A stretch of DNA of 64,000 bases from Chitinophaga pinensis. GTDB taxonomy: Bacteria; Pseudomonadota; Gammaproteobacteria; Burkholderiales; Burkholderiaceae_C. Under the pieces are notes generated by a model that saw only the letters and a program-made list of their open reading frames with translations, was not told the origin of the DNA and made no database searches. A program made the position numbers and the translations under genes. Location: NCBI GenBank assembly GCA_943326015.2, contig CALPRQ020000012.1, forward strand, positions 22,326 to 86,325, read 5' to 3'. This document shows, piece by piece, positions 45,036 through 53,956 of this stretch (positions are counted from its first letter, which is position 1; each line of letters starts with the position of its first letter).

Positions 45036-46838
45036 TCAGGCGAGCGGCTGCTCACCCAGCCACAGCGCGAGTTCCTCGGGCGCCATCACCATGGCCCCGC
45101 TGCGTTCTGCCGCGCGCGCTTCATCCCGGTCGGCCGTGACGACGGCGCGGGCGAGTCCGGGGCTGGCAGTCCCGAGGTGATGTAGGAAGGCCAGGATCTG
45201 CCGGTCGGCCCGGTTGCTGCCGCGGCCGCCCGAGAAGCGGACCCGCAGGTTGTCGCTCACGGCGCGCTCGCTGACGGAGTCGCCATCGAACCAGAGCTCC
45301 AGGCTCAGGCGGGGCTGGCGCCGGGCCAGCGCGGCCAGCCGCTGTTCGAGTTCGTGGCGTGCCCGGCCACCGGGGATGCCACCTTCGAAGAAAGGCCGGA
45401 ACAGTGCCGACAAGGTGAACAGTATGTTGTGCCCGTCCAGCACCAGCGTGGCTCGCTGTCCCAGTGCCAGCGTGGACTGCATGGCATAGAGCGGCAGATT
45501 GTTGAGTCCCTCCCGGTCCTGTGCGGTGGTCCGGCAGATGCCTTGGCGGGCATAGATGCGCGAGGCCAGGTCGGCCAGCAGCCCGAATGCCCGGGCACGC
45601 TCGTCGCCATTGAGCAAGCCCAGCGGCTCGGCGGCATTCAGCGCCTGGCGGATCGCGCTGAGCTGCTCAAGGCTGTCCGCCTGGACCATCGCCTGCTGCA
45701 GTCGCTCCAGGTTGGAGCCGGATGCTGGGGCCGCGTCGACGGGGGCGCCGAGTTGCTGCTGCAGGGCCTGCATCCTCAGGCTGATCTCGCGCTGGAGGGG
45801 AATGAGCTGCGGCAGCGGACGCAGCGATTCGGACCGGGCCTCGGTCAGGCGGGCCAGCATCTGGCGGCACTGCTCCAGCTCGGCTTGCAGGCTGCGACGC
45901 AGGCCGTAGCGGCGGTCGATGGCGGCCTGCTCCTGCAGCAGCCGCTCGGCCTGTTCGAGCAGGTGCTGGCCGCGCCGATCATCGGCTGCCTGGGCCAGCG
46001 CCTGCGCCGGGGCGAGCCAGGGCAGCAGGCGCTCGTCGAGCAGGGCTTGCAGCCGCTGCTGCAGCAGCGAGTCGAAGTCCCGGCTCAGATCGGCCAGTTC
46101 GGCCTCGGTCCGCTCCGCACGCTGCCTGGCCAGTTCCAGCGCCGGCCTGATCCGGTTCAGTTCTGCGCTCAGGCGTTCTGATTCATGACGGGAGGCGGCG
46201 AGGTCGCGCGCGAGCTGGCTCGCCTCGCGGCGCTTGTCGCGCAGCCCGATCACGAGCTGGCGTTCGGACTGTTGCCGGGGTGCCCGTGCCGTCAACTTGG
46301 GGTCTGCCGCAGCATCGGCCGGCCCGGCTGGCGATCCGGCCCCACCCGGCGGCTGCAAGGTCTGCAGGGCCTGGGCCAGGCTTTGCAGGCCGGTCAGCAG
46401 TTCTGTCTTGGCCTTGCGCTGCGCGTCCTCGTCGGGTTCCGTCCCATCCCAGCTCGTCAGCATCTCCAAGGCCTGCTGGCGCAGCGAGGACCGGCCGTCG
46501 AGCAGCAGGGCGGCCACGGTCTCGGCAAAGCCCAGGCTCCTGGCCAGCAGGGCGGACTGCTCCACCACCCATTCGTCGGACAGCGGCACCATCAGCGCGC
46601 TGGCTTGGCTTGCCTGCCGCAAGGCCAGCCGGACCTTGTCCGGCAACTCGGCGTAGCTCTCCAGGGCGGATCGGAGCCGGGTCCGGGCGAGATCGGGCGG
46701 CATCTTGTTGGGACGAAAGCCCGCATCAAGCTTTTGCTCGGTCACCAGACCGCGCACCTGCGCATCTGGCAGCCGGGCCAGCGCCTCGCACCAGGCCTGC
46801 ACGACGGACTTGGGTATGGGGTGGTCATCGATCTTCAT
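45036..46838 (-). CDS. NYN-domain (YacP-like) protein with a long coiled-coil N-terminal region
   Basis: A 600-residue protein of unknown function. Residues 1-150 are helical. About 190-400 form a Gln/Glu/Arg/Leu-rich coiled coil (for example LARQRAERTEAELADLSRDF). The last 150 residues are a NYN/PIN-like nuclease domain: ATLVLDGHNILFTL with the first acidic pair, GRARHELEQRLAALARRQP, LELWFDGDSVSE, VRFSGGRGSNRADRQILAFL, and RAVVTADRDEARAAERSGAMVM. The acidic positions expected of a metal-dependent RNase are present. ATG 46838 (MKIDDHPIP) fits. It converges on the acyl-CoA ligase gene. Confidence 0.78.
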   Translation of the reverse strand: MKIDDHPIPKSVVQAWCEALARLPDAQVRGLVTEQKLDAGFRPNKMPPDLARTRLRSALESYAELPDKVRLALRQASQASALMVPLSDEWVVEQSALLARSLGFAETVAALLLDGRSSLRQQALEMLTSWDGTEPDEDAQRKAKTELLTGLQSLAQALQTLQPPGGAGSPAGPADAAADPKLTARAPRQQSERQLVIGLRDKRREASQLARDLAASRHESERLSAELNRIRPALELARQRAERTEAELADLSRDFDSLLQQRLQALLDERLLPWLAPAQALAQAADDRRGQHLLEQAERLLQEQAAIDRRYGLRRSLQAELEQCRQMLARLTEARSESLRPLPQLIPLQREISLRMQALQQQLGAPVDAAPASGSNLERLQQAMVQADSLEQLSAIRQALNAAEPLGLLNGDERARAFGLLADLASRIYARQGICRTTAQDREGLNNLPLYAMQSTLALGQRATLVLDGHNILFTLSALFRPFFEGGIPGGRARHELEQRLAALARRQPRLSLELWFDGDSVSERAVSDNLRVRFSGGRGSNRADRQILAFLHHLGTASPGLARAVVTADRDEARAAERSGAMVMAPEELALWLGEQPLA

Positions 46839-46927
46839 GGCGCTATGGGGCAATTAGAGTGAGGGGTGTAGGGATTCTCTGCCGCTGTCGCCCAGGTCCC
46901 GTGGTCCGTGGGCCTGATGTTCACAGG

Positions 46928-47395
46928 GTGCCTGCCGGGCATGGCGGGTTTGGCCGCGTCCTAGGCATCCTGGGGACTGCGGCAGCCAAGCTGCTCGCCT
47001 GTCTCGATACGGTGCCGGACAAACCCGGCCTGGCGACCCTGGACGAACGGCAGCAGGTGGAGTCGAACCACAAGCTCATGCTGGCCGCATTCGAGCGGGA
47101 GGCCGCCACCCCGGAAGGCGCGCAGCGCCATCTGGATCAGCTGTCCGTTCGGATCACCGACCTGGCACTGCTAGCCCTGCTGGGGGAGCTGACCCGGATC
47201 GCCGGCAACCGATCCGCCGCCGCGCTGCTGCTGGACTGGCTCGACCGCCACCTGAGCACCGGACCGGCCTTGTCGCGCCAGGCCGAGCGAGTGCTGCGCG
47301 CGGTGCTGAAAGCGCTGAGCTCCGAGGTACGAGCCGAGGCAGAGCAGGCGATGGCCAGGGCTTTGCAAGGCCAGCTGGCGGCTGCTGGCCGTTGA
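46928..47395 (+). CDS. Possible hypothetical helical protein (fragment or divergent gene)
   Basis: An open frame of about 155 residues that diverges from the NYN gene. The sequence (LATLDERQQVESNHKLMLAA, LDQLSVRITDLALLALLGEL, SRQAERVLRAVLKALSSEV) is amphipathic-helical and protein-like rather than antisense noise. No family is recognised. The start is unclear: GTG 46928 or ATG 47078. It ends exactly where the ATPase fragment on the opposite strand loses its similarity, so it may itself be a fragment at a rearrangement junction. Confidence 0.4.
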   Translation: MPAGHGGFGRVLGILGTAAAKLLACLDTVPDKPGLATLDERQQVESNHKLMLAAFEREAATPEGAQRHLDQLSVRITDLALLALLGELTRIAGNRSAAALLLDWLDRHLSTGPALSRQAERVLRAVLKALSSEVRAEAEQAMARALQGQLAAAGR

Positions 47396-47575
47396 GCCCT
47401 GGCGGGCGTCGTACCAGGTTTGCACCGCTTGCGCCCATAGCGCCAGGGCCTGGATGGCGCTGGTCTTGCCGCAGTTGTTGGGACCGATGAGCACGGCCGG
47501 GTGATCGAGCTCAATGCGCTGCCGCTCGCCGAAGCGCTTGAAGTTCTCGATTTCCAGGTAATGCAGCAGGCGCAT
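47394..47575 (-). pseudogene. N-terminal fragment of an AAA ATPase (RecF/OLD-like)
   Basis: From ATG 47575 the frame reads MRLLHYLEIENFKRFGERQR, then HPAVLIGPNNCGKTSAIQALALW, the N-terminus and Walker A of a RecF/AAA_21-type ATPase. After about 60 residues (QTWYDARQG) similarity stops, and the open frame is only antisense to another coding-like stretch. The remaining 300 or more residues, with Walker B and signature motif, are missing, so this is a broken gene. Confidence 0.75.
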
Positions 47576-47809
47576 GGTCAGGGGCTTCCTTCGGAATGTG
47601 GAGACTCGGCAAGCAGGGGCGTGACGCGGACGTGGCCGGTGAGGTGTCCGGATAGGTCTGATTATGTTCAAGAAACCAAGCGCATCAGGCGGCGCTGTGA
47701 TCCGAGGCCGCATCCAGCCTCGACAGACCCAGGGATTTCGCCAGCGGTGCCAATATGGACTTGCTGAACCGGGCTTCCCACGCCGTCCGCTGCCGCCTAC
47801 CATGAGCCC
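47576..47809. other. Gene-free gap
   Basis: No coding frame with protein-like character is seen between the ATPase fragment and the threonine lyase gene. The stretch may contain the lyase promoter, but I see no clear -35/-10 pair. Confidence 0.5.
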
Positions 47810-49009
47810 ATGGTCACGCTGCACGACATCGAACAGGCTGTCGCCCGCTTGCAGGGCCAGGTGCTCGAGACGCCCTGTGTCGAGTCGCGCACGCTGTCGC
47901 AGCTGACCGGCGCCCAGGTCTTCCTGAAGTTCGAGAACCTGCAGTACACCGCCTCCTTCAAGGAGCGCGGCGCCTGCAACAAGCTGGTACAGCTCGGGCC
48001 GGATGAGCGCGCGCGCGGCGTGGTCGCGATGTCAGCTGGCAACCACGCGCAGGGCGTCGCCTTCCATGCCCAGCGCCTGGGCCTGCGCGCGGTGATCGTG
48101 ATGCCGCGCTTCACGCCCGGCATCAAGGTCGAGCGCACACGCGGCTTCGGCGCCGAGGTCGTGCTGCACGGCGACACGCTCGACGAGGCGCGCGCCCATG
48201 CGCTGGCGCTGGCCGCATCAGAAGGCCTGACCCTGGTCCACCCCTACGATGACCCCGACATCGTCGCCGGCCAGGGCACGGTCGGGCTCGAGATGCTGCG
48301 TCAGCAGCCCGACCTGGAGACGCTGGTGGTCGCGACCGGCGGCGGCGGCCTGATCGCCGGCGTGACGCTGGCCGCGCAGGCGCTCCAGCCCGGCATCGAG
48401 GTGGTCGGCGTGCAGGCGCAGCGCTTTCCGGCCATGGTCAACGCGCTGACCGGCAGTCACTGGCCGCAGGGCCACTACACGATCGCCGAGGGCATCGCGG
48501 TGCCGACGCCGGGCCTGCTGCCGCTGCAGATATTGCGACCGCGCGTGCACGACTGGCTGCTGGTCGACGAGGGCGATCTGGAACAGGCGATCGTGCTGCT
48601 GCTTGAGATCGAGAAGACCCTGGTCGAGGGTGCGGGCGCCGCCGGCCTGGCCGCGCTGCTGCGGCATCCCGAGCGCTTCCGTGGCCGCAAGGTCGGGCTG
48701 ATCCTGTGCGGCGGCAACCTCGACCCGCTGCTGCTGGCGTCGATCATCGAGCGCGGCCTGGTGCGCGCTGGCCGGCTGGCACGCATCTGCGTCAACGCGC
48801 GCGACCTGCCGGGCCAGTTGGCGCGCATCACTGCGTTGCTGGCCGAGGCGGGCGCCAATGTCAACGAGGTGCGGCACCAGCGCGCCTTCAGCCTGCTGGC
48901 GGCACAGAATGTCGAGATCGAGCTGGTGTTGCAGACGCGTGGCCCCGAGCATGTGCGCGAGGTGCTGTGCGCCCTGCAGGCGGCGGGTTTCGAGGCGGCG
49001 CTGCGCTGA
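47810..49009 (+). CDS. Threonine ammonia-lyase (PLP-dependent, with ACT domain)
   Basis: A 399-residue fold-type II PLP enzyme: FLKFENLQYTASFKERGACNKL with the Schiff-base Lys, VVAMSAGNHAQGVAFHAQRLGL, the phosphate-binding VVATGGGGLIAGVTLAA, and ILCGGNLDPLLLASII. The last 75 residues form an ACT-like regulatory domain (ARICVNARDLPGQLARITALLAEAGANVNEVRHQR). This is the short IlvA/TdcB type that makes 2-oxobutyrate from threonine, and the ACT domain suggests allosteric control. A serine-racemase-like activity cannot be excluded. ATG 47810 follows a 234-base gap in which no gene is seen. Confidence 0.92.
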   Translation: MVTLHDIEQAVARLQGQVLETPCVESRTLSQLTGAQVFLKFENLQYTASFKERGACNKLVQLGPDERARGVVAMSAGNHAQGVAFHAQRLGLRAVIVMPRFTPGIKVERTRGFGAEVVLHGDTLDEARAHALALAASEGLTLVHPYDDPDIVAGQGTVGLEMLRQQPDLETLVVATGGGGLIAGVTLAAQALQPGIEVVGVQAQRFPAMVNALTGSHWPQGHYTIAEGIAVPTPGLLPLQILRPRVHDWLLVDEGDLEQAIVLLLEIEKTLVEGAGAAGLAALLRHPERFRGRKVGLILCGGNLDPLLLASIIERGLVRAGRLARICVNARDLPGQLARITALLAEAGANVNEVRHQRAFSLLAAQNVEIELVLQTRGPEHVREVLCALQAAGFEAALR

Positions 49010-49030
49010 AAACTTGGCCGGTTTTGGGTC

Positions 49031-49064
49031 GGCATGAGGCTATGCATTTTTTGCATGAAATGCC
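49031..49064. repeat. Nested inverted repeat between the threonine lyase gene and pckG
   Basis: GGCAT (49031-35), ATGCA (49042-46), a T5 loop, TGCAT (49052-56) and ATGCC (49060-64) make a nested palindrome. It begins 22 bases after the upstream stop. It could be an operator for pckG or a processing hairpin. Confidence 0.5.
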
Positions 49065-49163
49065 GCTAGGCAGTTTCATCAGGGTTACGTAAAATTCGAT
49101 GCCTTGGCCGACACGCGGTGGAATGCAAACCCGGGCGCCGACCGAGAAGCGGTTTCTTGCCGG

Positions 49164-49219
49164 AAAAAGGGATATGGAAAGACGTCATGACCAGACGGCT
49201 TCCCATATCGCTTTTTTTT
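49164..49219 (+). terminator. Attenuator-like hairpin with U8 in the pckG leader
   Basis: AAAAAGGGATATGGAAA (49164-49180) pairs with TTCCCATATCGCTTTTT (49200-49216) at 15 of 17 positions across a 19-base loop. Eight T (49212-49219) end only 19 bases before the pckG ATG. It has the form of an intrinsic terminator but sits in the leader of the gene that follows, so it may attenuate pckG. Confidence 0.7.
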
Positions 49220-49238
49220 ATTCTCTGGAGCCTTTCCC

Positions 49239-51107
49239 ATGAACGCACCCGTGCTGCAGGGCATCAACGCCCCCGTCTACGTCAAACATGCCAAGCTGAT
49301 CGCCTGGGTCGCCGAGATGGCCGCCCTGTGCAAGCCCGACAGCATCCACTGGTGCGACGGCTCGCAGGAAGAGTACGACCGCCTTTGCCAGCAACTGGTC
49401 GACGCCGGCACCTTCAAGAAGCTGAACCCGGCCAAGCGCCCGGGCAGCTTCCTGGCCTGCTCCGATCCGTCCGACGTGGCCCGTGTCGAGGACCGCACCT
49501 ACATCTGCTCCGACAAGAAGGAAGACGCCGGCCCGACCAACAACTGGATGGCCCCGGCCGAGATGCGCGCCACCCTGAACCCGCTGTTCGATGGCTGCAT
49601 GGCTGGCCGCACCATGTACGTGGTGCCGTTCTCGATGGGTCCGCTGGGCTCGCACATCGCCCACATCGGCGTCGAGCTGACCGACAGCGCCTACGTGGCC
49701 GTCAACCAGAAGCTGATGACCCGCATGGGCAAGGCCGTTTATGACGTGCTGGGCACCGATGGCGACTTCGTTCCCTGCATGCACACCGTCGGTGCGCCGC
49801 TGGCCGAAGGCGAAACGGACCAGACCAGCTGGCCCTGCAACCCGACCGTCAAGTACATCGTCCATTACCCCGAGACGCGCGAAATCTGGTCCTACGGCTC
49901 CGGCTACGGCGGCAACGCGCTGCTGGGCAAGAAATGCCTGGCACTGCGCATCGCCTCGACCATGGGCCGCGACCAGGGCTGGCTGGCCGAGCACATGCTG
50001 ATCCTGGGCGTGACCAACCCCGAAGGCAAGAAGTACCACATCGCTGCCGCCTTCCCGAGCGCCTGCGGCAAGACCAACTTCTCGATGCTGGTGCCGCCGG
50101 AAGCCGGCTTCGCTGGCTGGAAAGTCACCACCATCGGCGACGACATCGCCTGGATCAAGCCGAATGCCGACGGCAAGATGTACGCGATCAACCCGGAAGC
50201 CGGCTACTTCGGCGTCGCTCCGGGCACCAACATGCAGACCAACCCGAACTGCATGCTGTCGCTGCACAAGGACGTCATTTTCACCAACGTCGCGTTGACC
50301 GATGACGGCGATGTCTGGTGGGAAGGCATGGAGAAGGACACCGGTTCGGTGCCCGCGCACCTGATCGACTGGCAGGGCAAGGACTGGACGCCGGAAATCG
50401 CCAAGCAGACCGGCGCCAAGGCCGCGCACCCGAACTCGCGTTTCACCGTCGCCGCGACCAACAACCCGGCGCTCGACGCGCAGTGGGATGACGCCAGTGG
50501 TGTGGCGATCGACGCCTTCATCTTCGGCGGCCGCCGTTCCAACACCGTGCCGCTGGCGACCGAAGCCCGCACCTGGATCGAAGGCGTCTACATGGCTGCG
50601 ACCATGGGCTCCGAGACCACCGCTGCCGCCTTCGGCGCCCAGGGCGTGGTGCGCCGCGACCCGTTCGCGATGCTGCCGTTCTGCGGCTACAACATGAGCG
50701 ACTACTTCCAGCACTGGCTGGACATGGAGCAGAAGCTCGAAGCGACCGGTCACACCCTGCCCAAGATCTTCTGCGTCAACTGGTTCCGCAAGGGCGCCGA
50801 CGGCAAGTTCGTCTGGCCGGGCTACGGTGACAACATGCGCGTCATGAAGTGGATGATCGACCGCATCGAAGGCCAGGCCCAGGGCGAAGACCACGCCTTC
50901 GGCATCAGCCCAACCTATGACGAGATCACCTGGGAAGGCCTGGACTTCAGCCGCGAGCAGTTCGCCTCGGTCACCGACATGAACGCCGAAGACTGGAAGA
51001 AGGAACTGGCCCTGCACGACGAGCATTTCGAGAAGCTGGCCTACCACCTGCCGGCCGCCCTGGTCGAGGCCAAGGCCCGCATGGAAGCGCGCATCCTGGG
51101 TCAGTGA
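49239..51107 (+). CDS. pckG: Phosphoenolpyruvate carboxykinase (GTP)
   Basis: A 622-residue cytoplasmic gluconeogenic enzyme converting oxaloacetate and GTP to PEP. Motifs: [30 protein letters not shown], the kinase loop [22 protein letters not shown]-type [27 protein letters not shown], and the [14 protein letters not shown] segment. The length is typical for the GTP-dependent family. It starts at ATG 49239 with GGAG upstream. The 229-base leader holds a nested palindrome and an attenuator-like hairpin. A strong terminator follows. Confidence 0.97.
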   Translation: MNAPVLQGINAPVYVKHAKLIAWVAEMAALCKPDSIHWCDGSQEEYDRLCQQLVDAGTFKKLNPAKRPGSFLACSDPSDVARVEDRTYICSDKKEDAGPTNNWMAPAEMRATLNPLFDGCMAGRTMYVVPFSMGPLGSHIAHIGVELTDSAYVAVNQKLMTRMGKAVYDVLGTDGDFVPCMHTVGAPLAEGETDQTSWPCNPTVKYIVHYPETREIWSYGSGYGGNALLGKKCLALRIASTMGRDQGWLAEHMLILGVTNPEGKKYHIAAAFPSACGKTNFSMLVPPEAGFAGWKVTTIGDDIAWIKPNADGKMYAINPEAGYFGVAPGTNMQTNPNCMLSLHKDVIFTNVALTDDGDVWWEGMEKDTGSVPAHLIDWQGKDWTPEIAKQTGAKAAHPNSRFTVAATNNPALDAQWDDASGVAIDAFIFGGRRSNTVPLATEARTWIEGVYMAATMGSETTAAAFGAQGVVRRDPFAMLPFCGYNMSDYFQHWLDMEQKLEATGHTLPKIFCVNWFRKGADGKFVWPGYGDNMRVMKWMIDRIEGQAQGEDHAFGISPTYDEITWEGLDFSREQFASVTDMNAEDWKKELALHDEHFEKLAYHLPAALVEAKARMEARILGQ

Positions 51108-51160
51108 TGATCCGAGGCGGGGAGTCTTCCCTGCCTTCCGGCTGCTGAAGCCGAACCGAC

Positions 51161-51197
51161 AAGCCCGCTGCAGCGTCGTCGTTGCAGCGGGCTTTTT
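51161..51197 (+). terminator. Rho-independent terminator of pckG
   Basis: AAGCCCGCTGCA (51161-51172) pairs with TGCAGCGGGCTT (51183-51194); the T run continues to 51197. Confidence 0.95.
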
Positions 51198-51212
51198 GCC
51201 GTCTTGCGCGCG

Positions 51213-52136
51213 TCACCAGCGGCTCGGGTCGGTGTCAGCCAGGGATCTCTGATCCGTGAATCTTGCCGCCAGGAAGTCCAGGAACACCCGCACCTTGGAT
51301 GACATGTGGTGGCGCTGCGGATAGATGGCATAGATGTCCGAGGACGCGCCCTGCCAGGGGGCCAGCGTCCGGCGCAACTGGCCCGAGCGCAGGTAGGGGG
51401 CCAGATCCCACTCCGATCGCAGCACGATGCCATGTCCGGCCAAGGCCCATTCGACCGCGATTTCCCCGAAGTTGGTGCTGAGCCCGCCATGGACCTTGAC
51501 CAGCTCCTGGCGCTGGCCGTCCGACAGCTGCCAGTTGTTGAAGGCCTTGCTGTTCTCGCGGATCACGATGCATTGATGCGATTGCAGATCGCGCGGGGTC
51601 CTGGGCTCTGCCTGCTGCTGCAGATAACTGGGCGCGGCACAGAGGAAGCGACGATTGGAGGCGATCTTGCGCGCCAGCACGCGCCGGTCAGGCGGTTCGC
51701 CGAAGCGGATACCGATATCGATGGCATCGGCGGTCAGGTCCAGCGCCCGGTCCGTCAGCTGAAGCACGATTTCCACGGCCGGATAGCGCTGCCGGAACTC
51801 GGAAATCACCGGCGACAGATAGCGTCGGCCAAAGCCGAACGTCGCGTTGATGCGCAGCAGGCCATGCGGTAGCTCGGCGCCGGCGGCCAGCGATCGCTCC
51901 AGGCCCTCGATCTCGCGCAGGATGCGTCCTCCTTCTTCGAGGTAGCGTTCGCCTTCCGGGGTCAGGCTCAGGCGACGGGTGGTGCGATTGAGCAGTCGCA
52001 CCCCCAGCCGCCGTTCCAGCATGGCCAGCCGGCGGCTCACCGCAGGCGGCGTGACGCCCAGTTCCACGGAGGCCGCCGCCAGACTGGGTTGCCGCGCCAG
52101 CAGGGTGAAGAAGTTGAGATCGGGTGTGTCTTTCAT
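51213..52136 (-). CDS. LysR-type regulator, divergent from a TauE/SafE transporter
   Basis: A 307-residue LTTR: MKDTPDLNFFTLLARQPSLA, VTPPAVSRRLAMLERRLGVRLLNRTTRRLSLTPEGE (winged helix-turn-helix), and a substrate domain with LLRINATFGFGRRYLSPVIS, YPQRHHMSSKVRVFLDFL. It belongs to the same CrgA/DmlR group as the regulator at 32-33 kb. The divergent neighbour is a sulfite-exporter-like gene, probably its target. The spacer contains an ATGAA-TTGATT-TTCAT dyad. Confidence 0.92.
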   Translation of the reverse strand: MKDTPDLNFFTLLARQPSLAAASVELGVTPPAVSRRLAMLERRLGVRLLNRTTRRLSLTPEGERYLEEGGRILREIEGLERSLAAGAELPHGLLRINATFGFGRRYLSPVISEFRQRYPAVEIVLQLTDRALDLTADAIDIGIRFGEPPDRRVLARKIASNRRFLCAAPSYLQQQAEPRTPRDLQSHQCIVIRENSKAFNNWQLSDGQRQELVKVHGGLSTNFGEIAVEWALAGHGIVLRSEWDLAPYLRSGQLRRTLAPWQGASSDIYAIYPQRHHMSSKVRVFLDFLAARFTDQRSLADTDPSRW

Positions 52137-52155
52137 TCGTGTGCAATATTAACGA

Positions 52156-52171
52156 ATGAATTGATTTTCAT
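52156..52171. promoter_or_regulatory. Candidate LysR operator
   Basis: ATGAA-TTGATT-TTCAT is a 5-bp dyad with a 6-base spacer in the 101-base gap between the LysR gene and the TauE/SafE gene. It fits a LysR-type site, but only by position and symmetry. Confidence 0.4.
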
Positions 52172-52237
52172 GCCATTGATGAATCCTCGTGAGGTTTCTA
52201 GCATACCCTCTTCGCCACCTCATTCCTCGCCCGTCCG

Positions 52238-53017
52238 ATGCCGTCTTTTGTCCTGCCCGAACTTTTCATGCTGCTGAGCCTGGGGGCCGCGCTGGGCTTT
52301 CTCGGGGGACTGTTTGGCATCGGAGGCGGGATCATCGTCATTCCGCTGCTGGTGCTGGGCTTCGGCATGGATCAGGCGGTGGCGCAGGGCACGGCACTGG
52401 TGATGATGGTGCCCAATCTGCTGCTGTCCTGGTTCCGGTACAGCCAGCGGCAACCGGTTGCGCTGTCCACGGCGTTGCCCATCGGCTTGCTGGCTTGTCT
52501 GACGACCTGGTGGGTGGCGCAGCTGGCGACCCGGCTGGCGCCCGACTTCATGAGGATGGCTTTCAGCGTCTTTCTGCTGCTCTTGTCGGTCCGGATGTTG
52601 TGGCGACGTCGAAACGATGAGTCGACCCGGCCGCGCGATCCGCTCAGTCCGCGACTGATGCCTCTGGTGGGCATGCTGGGGGGCGGCGTCATGGGGCTGC
52701 TGGGCGTGGGGGGCGGGCTGCTGGCCACTCCCATCTTCAATGGCTGTTTCGGCCAGCGACAGACGGTGGCGCAAAGCCTGTCCCTGGCACTGGTTGCACC
52801 CAGCTCCATCATTGCGTTGCTCACCTATGGCAGTGCACAACGGGTCGATTGGTCCATCGGCTTGCCCCTGGCGCTGGGTGGCCTGTTCACCGTTTCGGCA
52901 GGCGTGGCCGTGGCTTGCCGCCTGCCAGAGCAGCGCATGCGCGCAGCGTTCGCCTGGATGATCTTTTCCACCGCTGCCTGGATGCTGCTGAAACCGTTCT
53001 TGTTGCCCGCTGCCTGA
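52238..53017 (+). CDS. Sulfite exporter TauE/SafE family membrane protein
   Basis: A 259-residue protein with eight hydrophobic helices and the duplicated glycine motif of the family: GFLGGLFGIGGGIIVIPLLV (N-half) and GGGVMGLLGVGGGLLATPIF (C-half). Members export small anions such as sulfite or sulfoacetate. It starts at ATG 52238, and control by the divergent LysR is likely. The substrate is not determined. Confidence 0.9.
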   Translation: MPSFVLPELFMLLSLGAALGFLGGLFGIGGGIIVIPLLVLGFGMDQAVAQGTALVMMVPNLLLSWFRYSQRQPVALSTALPIGLLACLTTWWVAQLATRLAPDFMRMAFSVFLLLLSVRMLWRRRNDESTRPRDPLSPRLMPLVGMLGGGVMGLLGVGGGLLATPIFNGCFGQRQTVAQSLSLALVAPSSIIALLTYGSAQRVDWSIGLPLALGGLFTVSAGVAVACRLPEQRMRAAFAWMIFSTAAWMLLKPFLLPAA

Positions 53018-53045
53018 TCCGGTTGTACCGACGCGTCCCGGAGCG

Positions 53046-53921
53046 TCAGCGCAACACCAGCGCCAGCGCGACCGGCAGGAACACCACCGCAGCCAGGTTG
53101 CCGATCAGCACCATCGACGCGACCTTGTCGGGCTCCTGGCCGTAGCGTTCGGCGAACATGAAGTTGAGCACGGCGGGTGGCAGCGCGCCGAAGACCAGCA
53201 GCAGCGCCTGCTCGCGTTCGGGCAGTTCGATCACCCGCATCAAGGCCCAGGCCGCCGCCATGCCGGCCAGCGGGCGCAGCACCGCGCCGAACAGGCCGAA
53301 GCCCACCGCATTGATGCGCGATTCGGCCAGCCGCACGCCGAGCGCGAACAGCATCAGCGGGATCGAGATGTCGCCGACCATCTTGATCGAGGTCAGCAAC
53401 GGCGGCCAGACCTCGACCCCGGCCAGACCGACCGCCAGCCCGGCAAAAGTCGCCAGCACCGGCGGCGACTGCCAGGCCTTGAGCCAGCTGCTGTGCGGAT
53501 CGAGCAGCCAGGCGCCGAAGGAGAAATGCAGCAGGTTCGAGACCACGAACAGCACCACCGCGGGGGCCAGTGCGGCGTCGCCGAAGGCCAGTACCGCCAG
53601 CGGCAGCCCGAGGTTGCCGCAGTTGTTGAACATCATCGGCGGCACCAGCGTGCGCGTTGCGATGCCGAGCGCGCGCGCTGCCAGCCAGCCTATCAGTCCC
53701 GATGCCACGATCACGCCGAAGCCGGCCAGCAGCAGCGGCAGATAGTCGGCAAGCCGGAAGTCCTTGCCCGCCATCGCGCCGAACACCAGCGCCGGCACGA
53801 AGACTTCAAGGTTGAGGCGGTTGGCGTGCGACAGGTCCGGCTTCATGCGCCGGGCCACGAAATAGCCCAGCGCGGTGATCGCGAACAGCGGAAACAGGAT
53901 GGAGACGATACGGACCAGCAT
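53046..53921 (-). CDS. AEC family (auxin efflux carrier-like) transporter
   Basis: A 291-residue membrane protein with ten hydrophobic stretches, ITALGYFVARRMKPDLSHANRLNLEVFVPALVF at the N-terminus, the crossover NNCGNLGLPLAVLAFGD, and ISIPLMLFALGVRLAES. Bacterial AEC proteins export small carboxylates such as malonate or malate. It converges on the TauE/SafE gene. It starts at ATG 53921. Confidence 0.9.
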   Translation of the reverse strand: MLVRIVSILFPLFAITALGYFVARRMKPDLSHANRLNLEVFVPALVFGAMAGKDFRLADYLPLLLAGFGVIVASGLIGWLAARALGIATRTLVPPMMFNNCGNLGLPLAVLAFGDAALAPAVVLFVVSNLLHFSFGAWLLDPHSSWLKAWQSPPVLATFAGLAVGLAGVEVWPPLLTSIKMVGDISIPLMLFALGVRLAESRINAVGFGLFGAVLRPLAGMAAAWALMRVIELPEREQALLLVFGALPPAVLNFMFAERYGQEPDKVASMVLIGNLAAVVFLPVALALVLR

Positions 53922-53956
53922 GGGGCCCTATTCTGGTCCCATGCCGGTCTTGGCGT

